From positions 11,469-75,468 of the forward strand of contig DEFA01000025.1 of the NCBI GenBank assembly GCA_002350525.1: a DNA stretch of 64,000 nt, written 5' to 3'. How positions within the stretch are numbered: the stretch's first letter is position 1; the number at the start of each line of letters is the position of its first letter. Origin of the DNA: Lachnospiraceae bacterium UBA2864. Its GTDB lineage: Bacteria; Bacillota; Clostridia; Lachnospirales; Lachnospiraceae. The notes below the pieces were generated by a model. That model was given only the letters and a program-made list of their open reading frames with translations, had not been told where the DNA came from and searched no databases. Positions 39,614 through 49,385 of this stretch are shown piece by piece. The position numbers and the translations under genes are program-made.

Positions 39614-41713
39614 TTATAAACACTTCACAAGCTCACTTATTCCACCAAAACAACTGATATAAGCACTTTTCCTTGCTCTGGTAAGCGCAACATACAGCAG
39701 GCATTTCTCGCCTGTACGGAACTCCTCGAGTGAGATATCATCCTCATAATCAGCCTTACTTCCGAAAGGAAGAACCTTCTTGTTCACGGCAGCGACAAAC
39801 ATATAATCAAATTCAAGTCCCTTAACACGATGCATAGTAGCGACGCGAACGCCATTCATGCTTCTGTCGTCTATCTTATTTGCCTTGATTTCATATGAGC
39901 GAATTCCTTCTTTCTGCAGACCGGCAATATACCCATCAAGTAGTTTATGAGTTCTTGCAACAATACAAATATTTTTTTGATCAACACCTTGCAACTCAAG
40001 GGAATGAATCTTATCAACAATGTACTTCAATTCCTCTTCTGGAGTTGCACATTCCTTAATCTCAGGCTTCTGTCCGTGAGTAAGGGACTGCACTCCCTTT
40101 CCATTATCATAATCCTCGTCAAGGTCATCAAATGATACACCGTTAAGAAGTGCAAACGCGAACTTCCGGATTTCCTCTGTTGTCCTATAGTTAATGCGCA
40201 GATAGCTGCTTCTTCCCCTAACATTGACTCCGCATTTGGTTAACACGGCTTTATTCCTGTAAATTCTCTGGTGGGAGTCGCCCACAATAAAAATATCATT
40301 CTCATGTTCCTCTCCGGCAAGAGCTCGAAGAAGTCTGTACGCACTCGGACTTAAGTCCTGTCCCTCGTCAACAATGATGCTTGCATACATGCCGTCCGGG
40401 TATTTCTTTTCGAAAATCTTTCTGCATTCATACATTGCAGTCTCCGTATCACGGATCTGCTTTTCATTCATGATATTCTGATATTCGGAAAAGACCTCCC
40501 ATATCTTCATTTTTTTCTTGCGGTCAAGTCTGACACCTCTGCCTAATCTCGGTGCCTTCGCATAATCTCCGAGAGAGTAGGCTTCCTGTGCCTGCACAAC
40601 CTTTAGCCATTCATCCTTATAGAAAGATGGAAGAAAGCTTAAATCTCCAGCAGCATAAGCGATTGCTGAGTCCCAGACTTTGTCGAGTTCTGAGTCATAG
40701 ATAATATTATACTCATAACCTTGGCCATTCAAAAAAGTGGTAACCCAAGCATCCAGATTAATAACTTCAATCCTACGCATTTCCTCGACGGTGCATATCT
40801 TTCTGAGATTGACCTTAATATCTTCAGCAAGGTTTTTGGTATATGTCGTAAACAGTACCTTTTGCCCATCCTGAAGTTCAGAAGCAAGCTTTTTAGCACG
40901 GTGCATGGCAACAACTGTCTTGCCTGTACCTGCACCTCCAAGCGTTCTCGCCGGACCAGAAAAGTTTTTATTAACAATTTTCCTCTGTGTGGGATGAAGG
41001 AAGATTCTCCATTTTTCCAGCGGTTCGCTCATGATTTCTTCAAGCTCTTCCTCACCCTCAACAATGACAAAGGTCTTTTTGCTGGCATCAGTCTGAAGTG
41101 CTGTAACATAATCGTCATCATCAATCGGTGCATTGTCCTGTTCAGAATAAAGGGTATCAAGAACTTCTTCTACGTCAAAACCATTTCCAATCCACTCGAG
41201 ACCCTCATACGCATCTTCAGGGATTGTGGATTTCAGGTTGTAAAAGTCCTGCAGGGTAGCAATACTTTTTACAAATGAAAACTGTTCCTCCGGAACACCT
41301 ATCCTTGTCAGAACATCATCAGACAGCTTCGCAAAAATACCGAGCTCAGTTTCCTGTTCAACCATAACCTTCTGCACATCAAAAATCTGCACGCTGCCAT
41401 TAGTTTTATTAATAGAGCATTTCTTGTTTTTAGCCCACGCATATGCTTCATCATGATGGTCAACCCAAAGAAGCATATATACACCGGATTCCTGAACCTT
41501 GACGACAATGCCTCTGTAAGTGTTATCTATTCTGACAGAACAAATATTTTTATCAATTCCACCTTCAATCTTCTCAAAGTTGATTCCCGGAGATGTCGGG
41601 TCATTTCTGAATTTGTTGATAAAAGCAGTAACCTTCTTTTGCTGCGCTCCGGGAAGGGCGGCAAATGAAGTAAAAAAATCTGTTGATATTGCTAGTAAAG
41701 GTTTATTATTCAT
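39614..41713 (-). CDS. RelE/ParE-like N-terminus fused to UvrD-type helicase
   Basis: 699 residues from ATG with GGAGG eight bases upstream. Residues 5-105 resemble a RelE/ParE toxin fold (PGAQQKKVTAFINKFRNDPT, ICSVRIDNTYRGIVVKVQES). The superfamily 1 helicase follows: Walker A GGAGTGKTVVA (about 256), Walker B IIVDEGQDLSP (about 451), then motifs FIVGDSHQRIYR, VKGLEFDYMF and LLYVALTRAR. Whether the RelE-like part still acts as a nuclease or is a DNA/ribosome-binding adaptor is unknown. The start lies 5 bp after the stop of the 2114-residue helicase. Confidence 0.88.
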   Translation of the reverse strand: MNNKPLLAISTDFFTSFAALPGAQQKKVTAFINKFRNDPTSPGINFEKIEGGIDKNICSVRIDNTYRGIVVKVQESGVYMLLWVDHHDEAYAWAKNKKCSINKTNGSVQIFDVQKVMVEQETELGIFAKLSDDVLTRIGVPEEQFSFVKSIATLQDFYNLKSTIPEDAYEGLEWIGNGFDVEEVLDTLYSEQDNAPIDDDDYVTALQTDASKKTFVIVEGEEELEEIMSEPLEKWRIFLHPTQRKIVNKNFSGPARTLGGAGTGKTVVAMHRAKKLASELQDGQKVLFTTYTKNLAEDIKVNLRKICTVEEMRRIEVINLDAWVTTFLNGQGYEYNIIYDSELDKVWDSAIAYAAGDLSFLPSFYKDEWLKVVQAQEAYSLGDYAKAPRLGRGVRLDRKKKMKIWEVFSEYQNIMNEKQIRDTETAMYECRKIFEKKYPDGMYASIIVDEGQDLSPSAYRLLRALAGEEHENDIFIVGDSHQRIYRNKAVLTKCGVNVRGRSSYLRINYRTTEEIRKFAFALLNGVSFDDLDEDYDNGKGVQSLTHGQKPEIKECATPEEELKYIVDKIHSLELQGVDQKNICIVARTHKLLDGYIAGLQKEGIRSYEIKANKIDDRSMNGVRVATMHRVKGLEFDYMFVAAVNKKVLPFGSKADYEDDISLEEFRTGEKCLLYVALTRARKSAYISCFGGISELVKCL

Positions 41714-41717
41714 TTGT

Positions 41718-44700
41718 TCATCCTCCAAATGTGTTTATAGTTACTTCCTCGGTTGAATACAGAACCTTCCAGCCGTCAGCCTTAAAGGTACCTGCATATT
41801 CTTCCTGTTCCGGCATAAGCCATACAATCTTTTTATCTTCCCATGCCATTTCCGCTTCAGCCTTGCCTTCATATTCGAATCCGACAGTGGATGGTGCGGG
41901 AATTCCGTTCTTTTTCATCTCTGTCGCACATGTCCTTGCCACATCATCTAAAAACTCATCCATTTTCGCATCCCATCCCACATCAACAACTATTGACGGA
42001 GCTGAGGTGATCACATCGGCATCATCTGAGGATTCAATACTTCCGAGAATGGTGTAGATAGCATTCGACATTCCTACGCAGGAAAGGAAGTAGGCAGTCT
42101 CATTAAACTGCATAACATTGACAAACTGCCAGAAGCCGTTCAAATCCGCCTCATATTTTTCAGTTCTTGTGTTCGTATCATCATTGATAATAACACCTAC
42201 CTTAACCGGTGGATTACCACCTCCTGCCATCAGATCAGATGTTGACACTTCTGCATAAACCTCGACGTTTCCTAAATCCTTTCTCGGAAGCCACTTTCCT
42301 GTGATAGCACTTCCAAAAGAATCGGGATCATTTTCTGAGCTTATTGCAGTAAGGACTGACTGCCATCCGTTTTTCCATTCCCCGTACAGAACCTGATTAC
42401 CCATAGAAGCCTTGTCAACCAGCGACATTGCATAGCCAAATGCATGAGCTTTGAACATAGCCTCCGCATTAGAAAATGATAAATAATCCACCAAAAGCTC
42501 AAACGAGTTTCTCTTCTCTGGTTTTAGGGCTTCGGCATGAGCATTTTTTACGGCTTTTCTATACACAGTAACTCCAGAAGGCATCTTGTCTGGTAGCAAT
42601 GTAGCCGTCCGATAGTCTCCCTGATCCTGATACATATGCTGGACATCTTTGTATGTCAAAGACCATACTCTGTATTGTCCGGACAGCATAATAGCCATTC
42701 TCTTGCGGGTATCTTTGTCAACTGAATCGTGATGGTATCTGTATCCATCTGTAAATACGGCAACCTCTTTCTGGTCACCTATTACACGTTTAGGTCTGAT
42801 AACAAAATCCGGCCTGGAACTAACCGCAATTCCCATTGAAAGATTAAAATCCACCTGTGGCTCAATAGACCACAGTGCATCACCAATCTGTAGGGAATAT
42901 CCCTCTTTATCATTAACAAGCTGTTTGTGTACCTGAATAGGTCTTTCTGCTGTGCTCAGTCTCTCAAAGGCTCCTATAAATCGCCGTTCAAGTTCACTGT
43001 CAAAAAGATGATTTACATCTACATAAGCAAGCTTCTTAATTTCTCTCTTTGTATCTTTACCTGTGAGAATGTCTTTCAGCATCTTCACAGCATCTCGCCT
43101 GGATATCTCGCCTATATGGTGGCTATGCCGATATGCGTATAGACACTTATAGCAACCGTCTTTCTGAGGGTCATCATTGCATGAACAGCTCTCCATAACA
43201 GCAAGAGAACGTTCCAGAACATCAATGATTCCGTTTTCGTCGTTCATAAGCTGTTTAAGATAACCTGTTCCACCAGGAACGGTATCGTAGATAACGAGAT
43301 ACTGCTTGCGGTAATCCGCATCCGGTACAGGTACTTCACTGATCGTTGCCTGAAGGTGATCTACATTGCCGAAATAACTCTTCATCCCTAGCATAAATGC
43401 CGCCACAAATGATTCCAAATGCACATTGGTGGCATCCATAGTGGTAGCCGGAATCAGAATACGAAGTGCTTCCGTATTAAACTCCCTATAAAGGAAGAGA
43501 CACTCCTCGTATGGATCCATAACGGCATCCTTATCCTTCACCATACGACAGAACTTGCTGTGCTTTGGCTTTTCTCCCTCAATTTGAATTTTGCCACAGT
43601 GCTTACATATCTTAAAACCTTTACGAACGCCTTCATGACCAGCAACAGATAGTTTATCCCCGACAATAGAGGATTCTCCGAAGTTTATCTCACGCATTGT
43701 AGCATTTTTAACGAACTCATATCCAAAGGAATACTCGCCAGACTCCCCGTAATCTATTTGAAACGCCTGAAGAATGTCTTTTTCCTCATCAACCTCAACA
43801 AGCAGTTCCTTATCGTAGAAGACTTTGATTCTATCATCGCTCTCATCACCAATAAGGCTATCCTGCTCGCGCATATTTGAATAAACCATAGACACCTTGA
43901 ACATCGGTCTCACCTGCCCGGCATCAGCCCATCCCGGGCTTCCGCATTTAGGACAGGTTGTCTGTATTTTGCCAGAATTCTCCAATGTTGCATGACTACA
44001 GTTCGGACATAATCTCCATGGCTCGGATTTAGCAGTATTGATATCAACCTGATCAATAGTCAGCTTATGACCTCCCGCATAGAAGCTATTCAGTGGTGCG
44101 AATTCACTTATAGCAGCAGATGCCGCTCTTGTGTACTCGTATGATGTGCTTTCAAACTTCTTTTTACCTTCATGTTCTTCGTCATTCTCCATTCTTGTAA
44201 GAACCGCCTTCAGGACGATTCCTGCCTCCGGAAAAGCATAGTTCGGAAGAAGTCCTGAGTCAGCAAGGAATCCGAATACATCTTTTTTATTGATTCCTTC
44301 GACAACTTTTCTCCATGCCGTGCGTTCCGCTTTCAACTCATTGATTTGCTCCTCATATGAAGAGTCCTCCGGCTTGGCTTCTAGCTCTTTAATCATGTCA
44401 CTCAGCTCCTTAACGCTCTTCTGGATGGCATTACGCTGATTCTTTAACTCGCGGAACTCATGGTAAATTTTGAATGCCATGGATTCCTCTGTTTGCATAT
44501 CACCCATGGCAAATTTCTTGATATCAGCAATCGCATTATCATTAAGGCCACCGCTTCCTCCCGGATTGGCAGAGAAGGTGTTGATAAAAGTCCTGACCAG
44601 CTTACTTAAGTTGGTCTGAACATATTTCATAAAGTTATTTGGAAAACGGTCAGCCCCGGATTCCTCCAACTTTGCAAGGCATGCCCCTACATCCTGCGGT

Positions 44701-47700
44701 ATCAGAGCTTCCCCTCCCTTTACCCAGCAGTCCATGCAATATGCGGTAAACTGCCTTGATAGGACTGCCGACGCACGCAGGAAAACCTTCGGAGGTTCCA
44801 CACTTCCAGCGATCATCTCCAAAGGATCCTGATAGAAATACAAATCATGCGGTTTTGCACCGGCAACAGCAACAGTAAGAGCATTACCATCCTTACGTCC
44901 ACCACGACCGGCACGCTGTGCGTACTGAGCCTGCGCAGGGGGGATAGAACACAATACTACCGTTGACAAGTCACCAATGTCGATACCCATTTCAAGAGTC
45001 GGCGTACAAGATAGAAGATTTGCATCCCACGGTCTTTTTTCTTCTTTCGATTTTTTAAAATTCTTTTCGAGGTTCTCCCTGTCATCACGTTCCAAAAGGC
45101 CTGTATGTTCCTTCGCTACTATACGCACCATCTCACCATGGCTATACAGCTTTCCATAAAAATCCAGTTCTTCTGAATCCAAAATATGCATATGTCCATT
45201 ACAATCTTTTCTGACACAGAAGGCTCCATCAAATAGTGTAGTATTTTCTTCGGAAACAGACATCTGGCATCCGCAGGAATCACATACCATCTGATGAACT
45301 TTACCGCTTACGGTACAATGTTCAGAGTTGATTGCCCATACATCCACATCATCCTGAGCCTCGGTCTTAGTTAGAACGCTTTCTCTTGTCAACTCTTCCA
45401 GTATGATTTTTGCTATATCAAAGCAATCCGATTCCAGAGAAAAAACAGGAAGATACTTATTTATCCAGTTTCCATACCAGGAGCGGCTTGTAGGCTGATC
45501 AAAATAACCCAGCTTCTTTGATCCTCTGTTAATTGCCACATATTTAGGAACATTTCTTCCTTTGTGAGGTCCCGGCATCCATGCAATTTTATGTTGTCCG
45601 GCATGATCTATGTTATATACACTACCGTTAGTTTCAATGAATCTATCATAAGTATAGTATGTATAGGCTCCATTGCTCTTCATCTCATAGAGGAATCCCA
45701 TCACAATCTGATAGAACACATTTATATCTACATCCACAAGCTTACCTACTTCGTTCGCCACACGTTCCGCTATTCTTGGAACAGCTTTCGTAAAGTCAAA
45801 CGAAACTACGGAACAGCCTGATTTTTCAAGAGATCTTCCGATTCTCGACAGAATTCCGTATTCCAGAAGCAGTTCATACTTTGTTCTCTGATCAACATAG
45901 TTCAATAATCTCTTTGCATCATCGTCAGAAGAAAGCACCCCCGATTCGCACATTTTCTTGTAAGCACGCATCCAGGTCATGCTTTCAGGGATAAACTGGG
46001 TCACATATGCTTCATTTCCCAGTTCATTGCGCCAATACGCAATTACTCTTTTCAGAAACTCATCAAGAGAGTATTCCGTCTTATCTGTTAACATAAAGCG
46101 TGTAACAGCAGTTCTAAGCCCAAACTTCCATGTTCTTGCATTATAAAATCCTGCATGGTGAGCAGCATCCTGCACATTATCCGTAAACGCCAAAAGCTTT
46201 TTGTCATCATTGAACCTTGAAGCATATAGTTCCGATATTCCAGCACTGACAGCCGTGGCACTCTGCACACCGATCAAGGAAAGCTTGCTCTTACTTCCGC
46301 AGCACGGGCATGGATAAGATTTTCGATGAGCTTTGCCTTCTGCCTTCACGTCAGGAATCCAAATCGGAATGGTCTTGTGACCGTTACTGCATAGATCACG
46401 ACCTTCGTCAAAGCTGATTTCCATACATTCAGGACATAACATATAGCGATTCTGAATAGGGAGTTCCTTTTCATCCTTATTGTAGGGAAACATGAGTCTA
46501 ACTTTTGTATCCCCATCAAAGAAGCTATTATAGAAGGCTCCCATATCTCTTAACTGAATGCTTCCATTATCTTCAACAGATACCCAGCCTGTCTCGCCAC
46601 ATTCTCTGCAGTTAATAACAGGTAGATAGTGCTTCGCCTGAGCCTCATTCAAGTCCTTTGAAAGCGCATAAGTAATATCCGTATCAGATACTTTCCCGAC
46701 CAGTCGCTTCAATTCGCGCATCCACAACTGCACCTGAACATTCAGGAATGGACGGATTTTTCCTGTTTCAGTCTGTTTTCTCGCATGGGAGATAAGAGCA
46801 TACAGCGAATCAATGACCGCCATCGCCTCAGTTTCTGACATCTGCATAAGCTCCGGATATCGTTTGGCAAGCCCCTCGATTAGGAACTTATCCTGTACAT
46901 AGGAACCAGCCGCCTCAAATATGACGCTTTTTGTAAAGTTGTGCACCATCAGCCGCTCGCCAATAGCCACCCTCGTCATATCGGACATAATATCAGAATA
47001 GTTGAAATCTTCCTCAAACCAGGCGCTGACAGATGAACGTAGATATTCCTCCACATCCTCTCTGGAGGAAAGCACAAGAAGATGCTCTGCCTCCTCCTTA
47101 GAAGGGAATTTGTAATCAGAAATCTCAGTTCCTGCGAAAAACTCATCAGGAGATAGCCTGTCCTCTGTTATGACAGAATCTTCCTCAAACTCCTCACCAA
47201 AAACATCGGCGGCATATTTTCTGATATTCTCTGCACTGTCCTTTGCTCCCATAGTAGCAGATGTTCCTACACAGCAAAGCTGCCCCGGCAGAATGTTAAG
47301 ACGTGCTTTCAAGCGTCGTAAAAGGCATGCAAGATCCGTTCCCTGTGCACCATCAAAAGTATGCAGTTCGTCTACAGCTATATATTTTAAGACATCCGGA
47401 TGACCGTCATTCCACTTCCAAAGTTCGGCATCCTTCGGACGAACAAGTAGATAGTCCAGCATCTTATAGTTCGTCATCAAGATATCGGGTGGAGCTGCCA
47501 GCAGGGTTTCCTTATCCGTGATGACATGATCAGGCATCATCATTTTCGCCGATGTTTTCTCAACACCGCCCACATACATGCCAACACGGATACCAGCTTT
47601 TTTTAGTCCCGGATTGGAATCCACCAGCTCGGCGATACGCTTTGCTTGGTCAGATGCGAGTGCGTTCATCGGATAAATAATAAGTGCCTTAATACCCTGT

Positions 47701-48062
47701 TCCCCGGCGTGTCGGTAACAATATTCCAGAATAGGATAAAGGAAACACTCTGTCTTTCCGGAACCGGTGCCTGTAGCCACAAGCGTAGATCTCCCGTCCT
47801 CACCCGTCAACCTTCGAAACGCATTCTGCTGATGAACATATGGAGCAAAAGACTGATGTATCCCACGGAATAGATTATCGTCACCTTCATACACACGAAA
47901 AGGAAGGCGCACCGACACATAAGGCTCGTGGAAAACAGCGTCCTCTGTCTTAAGCATATTCCGAAGAGACCCCCTGAATATAGGATTCGTTATCGGAAAT
48001 GTCGTATCAATATAATCAATCAGTCCTTCCTGATATTGTCGTGCAAGTATGGATGGTAACAT
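41718..48062 (-). CDS. Giant DEAD/DEAH helicase with DUF1998 and nuclease-like C-terminus (DrmA/DrmB-like fusion)
   Basis: 2114 residues. Superfamily 2 helicase core: VATGTGSGKTE (96-104 region), VDELHTFDGAQGTD (DELH 231-234), GTSATMG (268-271) and a C-terminal lobe with TPTLEMGIDIGDLSTVVL and AQRAGRGGRKDG. Several zinc clusters (CRECGETG, CPNCSHA..CPKCGS) separate it from a DUF1998 region near 1580-1640 (YDTVPGGTGYLKQL, CSCNDDPQKDGCYKCL). Beyond that, SRPDFVIRP ... VAVFTDGYRYHHDS ... SGQYRVWSLTYKD looks like a PD-(D/E)xK nuclease. DISARM encodes helicase (DrmA) and DUF1998 (DrmB) separately; here they are joined (inference). MrfA- or DpdJ-like helicases are alternatives. It starts 19 bp after the CD-NTase gene. 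Confidence 0.88.
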   Translation of the reverse strand: MLPSILARQYQEGLIDYIDTTFPITNPIFRGSLRNMLKTEDAVFHEPYVSVRLPFRVYEGDDNLFRGIHQSFAPYVHQQNAFRRLTGEDGRSTLVATGTGSGKTECFLYPILEYCYRHAGEQGIKALIIYPMNALASDQAKRIAELVDSNPGLKKAGIRVGMYVGGVEKTSAKMMMPDHVITDKETLLAAPPDILMTNYKMLDYLLVRPKDAELWKWNDGHPDVLKYIAVDELHTFDGAQGTDLACLLRRLKARLNILPGQLCCVGTSATMGAKDSAENIRKYAADVFGEEFEEDSVITEDRLSPDEFFAGTEISDYKFPSKEEAEHLLVLSSREDVEEYLRSSVSAWFEEDFNYSDIMSDMTRVAIGERLMVHNFTKSVIFEAAGSYVQDKFLIEGLAKRYPELMQMSETEAMAVIDSLYALISHARKQTETGKIRPFLNVQVQLWMRELKRLVGKVSDTDITYALSKDLNEAQAKHYLPVINCRECGETGWVSVEDNGSIQLRDMGAFYNSFFDGDTKVRLMFPYNKDEKELPIQNRYMLCPECMEISFDEGRDLCSNGHKTIPIWIPDVKAEGKAHRKSYPCPCCGSKSKLSLIGVQSATAVSAGISELYASRFNDDKKLLAFTDNVQDAAHHAGFYNARTWKFGLRTAVTRFMLTDKTEYSLDEFLKRVIAYWRNELGNEAYVTQFIPESMTWMRAYKKMCESGVLSSDDDAKRLLNYVDQRTKYELLLEYGILSRIGRSLEKSGCSVVSFDFTKAVPRIAERVANEVGKLVDVDINVFYQIVMGFLYEMKSNGAYTYYTYDRFIETNGSVYNIDHAGQHKIAWMPGPHKGRNVPKYVAINRGSKKLGYFDQPTSRSWYGNWINKYLPVFSLESDCFDIAKIILEELTRESVLTKTEAQDDVDVWAINSEHCTVSGKVHQMVCDSCGCQMSVSEENTTLFDGAFCVRKDCNGHMHILDSEELDFYGKLYSHGEMVRIVAKEHTGLLERDDRENLEKNFKKSKEEKRPWDANLLSCTPTLEMGIDIGDLSTVVLCSIPPAQAQYAQRAGRGGRKDGNALTVAVAGAKPHDLYFYQDPLEMIAGSVEPPKVFLRASAVLSRQFTAYCMDCWVKGGEALIPQDVGACLAKLEESGADRFPNNFMKYVQTNLSKLVRTFINTFSANPGGSGGLNDNAIADIKKFAMGDMQTEESMAFKIYHEFRELKNQRNAIQKSVKELSDMIKELEAKPEDSSYEEQINELKAERTAWRKVVEGINKKDVFGFLADSGLLPNYAFPEAGIVLKAVLTRMENDEEHEGKKKFESTSYEYTRAASAAISEFAPLNSFYAGGHKLTIDQVDINTAKSEPWRLCPNCSHATLENSGKIQTTCPKCGSPGWADAGQVRPMFKVSMVYSNMREQDSLIGDESDDRIKVFYDKELLVEVDEEKDILQAFQIDYGESGEYSFGYEFVKNATMREINFGESSIVGDKLSVAGHEGVRKGFKICKHCGKIQIEGEKPKHSKFCRMVKDKDAVMDPYEECLFLYREFNTEALRILIPATTMDATNVHLESFVAAFMLGMKSYFGNVDHLQATISEVPVPDADYRKQYLVIYDTVPGGTGYLKQLMNDENGIIDVLERSLAVMESCSCNDDPQKDGCYKCLYAYRHSHHIGEISRRDAVKMLKDILTGKDTKREIKKLAYVDVNHLFDSELERRFIGAFERLSTAERPIQVHKQLVNDKEGYSLQIGDALWSIEPQVDFNLSMGIAVSSRPDFVIRPKRVIGDQKEVAVFTDGYRYHHDSVDKDTRKRMAIMLSGQYRVWSLTYKDVQHMYQDQGDYRTATLLPDKMPSGVTVYRKAVKNAHAEALKPEKRNSFELLVDYLSFSNAEAMFKAHAFGYAMSLVDKASMGNQVLYGEWKNGWQSVLTAISSENDPDSFGSAITGKWLPRKDLGNVEVYAEVSTSDLMAGGGNPPVKVGVIINDDTNTRTEKYEADLNGFWQFVNVMQFNETAYFLSCVGMSNAIYTILGSIESSDDADVITSAPSIVVDVGWDAKMDEFLDDVARTCATEMKKNGIPAPSTVGFEYEGKAEAEMAWEDKKIVWLMPEQEEYAGTFKADGWKVLYSTEEVTINTFGG

Positions 48063-48080
48063 CAGCCAGTCCTCCTGTTT

Positions 48081-49385
48081 CTACTCGATATTTATGATAT
48101 ATGGATTGCTTTTGGCAACACATATTCCGTTCTTTACAATAAAACACTGAACCGAATGACTTCCCGTATAAGAAGTTGTCTCGTGCTTTGTGTTTTTTCC
48201 ATCATCTGAATTCTCAAAATTCCCACGAAGGCATTCTGCCTGTCGAGCTTCTTCCCCAGTATTGGTAATCTGCCATTTTACGGTATAGGGCGGTTTTGTT
48301 CCCGTTGAAGCCTGAAAGCACAAAGAATAGTCTTTAGGGAGAGGTTGTCCATTGCTTTCATATTCAACAATATGGCTGTTTTTATCCCTTACTACAAGCT
48401 TAATAAATGCCGCATTACCTCTTGAAAACGGCCAGGGCATTGGTTGTCTATGGACTGCCTTTTCACATACTATAAGGTTGTAAGCAGATTTTGCACTTGT
48501 CTCCTTAGGAAATTCCGTTCCAAGTATTATTCTCCATGTATCATTCTCTGTTCCTTCTTCATTCAACAGCTTCAAATGCTCATCTATTTTTTCTATAAAT
48601 TTCCTGAAATCATCAGCGGTATAACCTTTCAGCAAATCATTCCCATCTATCTTGTCAGAAGGATCCACTAATGTAGGGATGAGTCCAATATCCGTATAAG
48701 ATTCCTTATATGCCGTCACGATATTTTCAAAAGTCTCTATAAGCAAATCTTCAGTGGATCCCGAAGAATCTCCGATATTATCTGCTATCAACTTTTCCAA
48801 GGTAATCCCTTTAGGATATTTCACATCTTCCGGACAATTTGCACGCCTCCACCATTTAAAAATCTTGACGAGTGGTTTATACTTTTCATTATTATCTTGG
48901 TTGATTGTTGTTGACCATTGCTTATGCCCCTTCGGATCTGTAATAGTCCAGTTGCATTCTTCTGAATCCCCAATATAATACACCTCAGCATCTTCACTAT
49001 CCTGTATTACAGGAACTACATCTATACTAATCTGCCCCATCTCTATCCCAACGGAGTGATGCTGTATTTTAGCGGTATCATAAGTCGATGATTTCCTCAA
49101 GACCTCCCTTAATTCTTCAAGAACATCTCCCGAATTCTTGTCACTGTCATATGCTATGACTACAATAATATCAACATCCCTCTTCTTATCACTTTTTGCA
49201 GGTCGTATAGCAGTATGCTTAGCATAAGACCCTGAGAGGAATGTATCTACATGAATCTTCGAGTAGGAATTATGAGATTTCAAATAATTCCGAAGATTTG
49301 TCTGTACACCGCTTATGTAATCGATCGTACTTTTACTGGGTTCAATATTTTTCAGGAATTTATCAAAGTCCTTTTGCTTTGCCAT
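48081..49385 (-). CDS. CD-NTase (SMODS-type nucleotidyltransferase) with C-terminal AGS-C-like sensor domain
   Basis: 434 residues from the ATG with AAGGAG upstream. The polymerase-beta fold is complete: LSGSYAKHTAIRP (Gly-Ser near 52-53), RDVDIIVVI (Asp70 and Asp72 in this numbering) and QISIDVVPVI (third Asp near 122). Then a helical domain and a C-terminal beta domain (SLCFQASTGTKPPYTVKWQI ... GSHSVQCFIVKNG) typical of AGS-C sensors. CD-NTases make cyclic oligonucleotides that switch on effectors in CBASS. No Cap2/Cap3, HORMA or known CBASS effector lies next to it; it sits between a DUF6602 gene (23-bp overlap) and the giant helicase. Confidence 0.9.
   Translation of the reverse strand: MAKQKDFDKFLKNIEPSKSTIDYISGVQTNLRNYLKSHNSYSKIHVDTFLSGSYAKHTAIRPAKSDKKRDVDIIVVIAYDSDKNSGDVLEELREVLRKSSTYDTAKIQHHSVGIEMGQISIDVVPVIQDSEDAEVYYIGDSEECNWTITDPKGHKQWSTTINQDNNEKYKPLVKIFKWWRRANCPEDVKYPKGITLEKLIADNIGDSSGSTEDLLIETFENIVTAYKESYTDIGLIPTLVDPSDKIDGNDLLKGYTADDFRKFIEKIDEHLKLLNEEGTENDTWRIILGTEFPKETSAKSAYNLIVCEKAVHRQPMPWPFSRGNAAFIKLVVRDKNSHIVEYESNGQPLPKDYSLCFQASTGTKPPYTVKWQITNTGEEARQAECLRGNFENSDDGKNTKHETTSYTGSHSVQCFIVKNGICVAKSNPYIINIE

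Noticed and set aside
48081..49385. Standard CBASS operon
   Set aside because: CD-NTase is complete but no Cap2/Cap3, HORMA/TRIP13 or recognised effector is adjacent.
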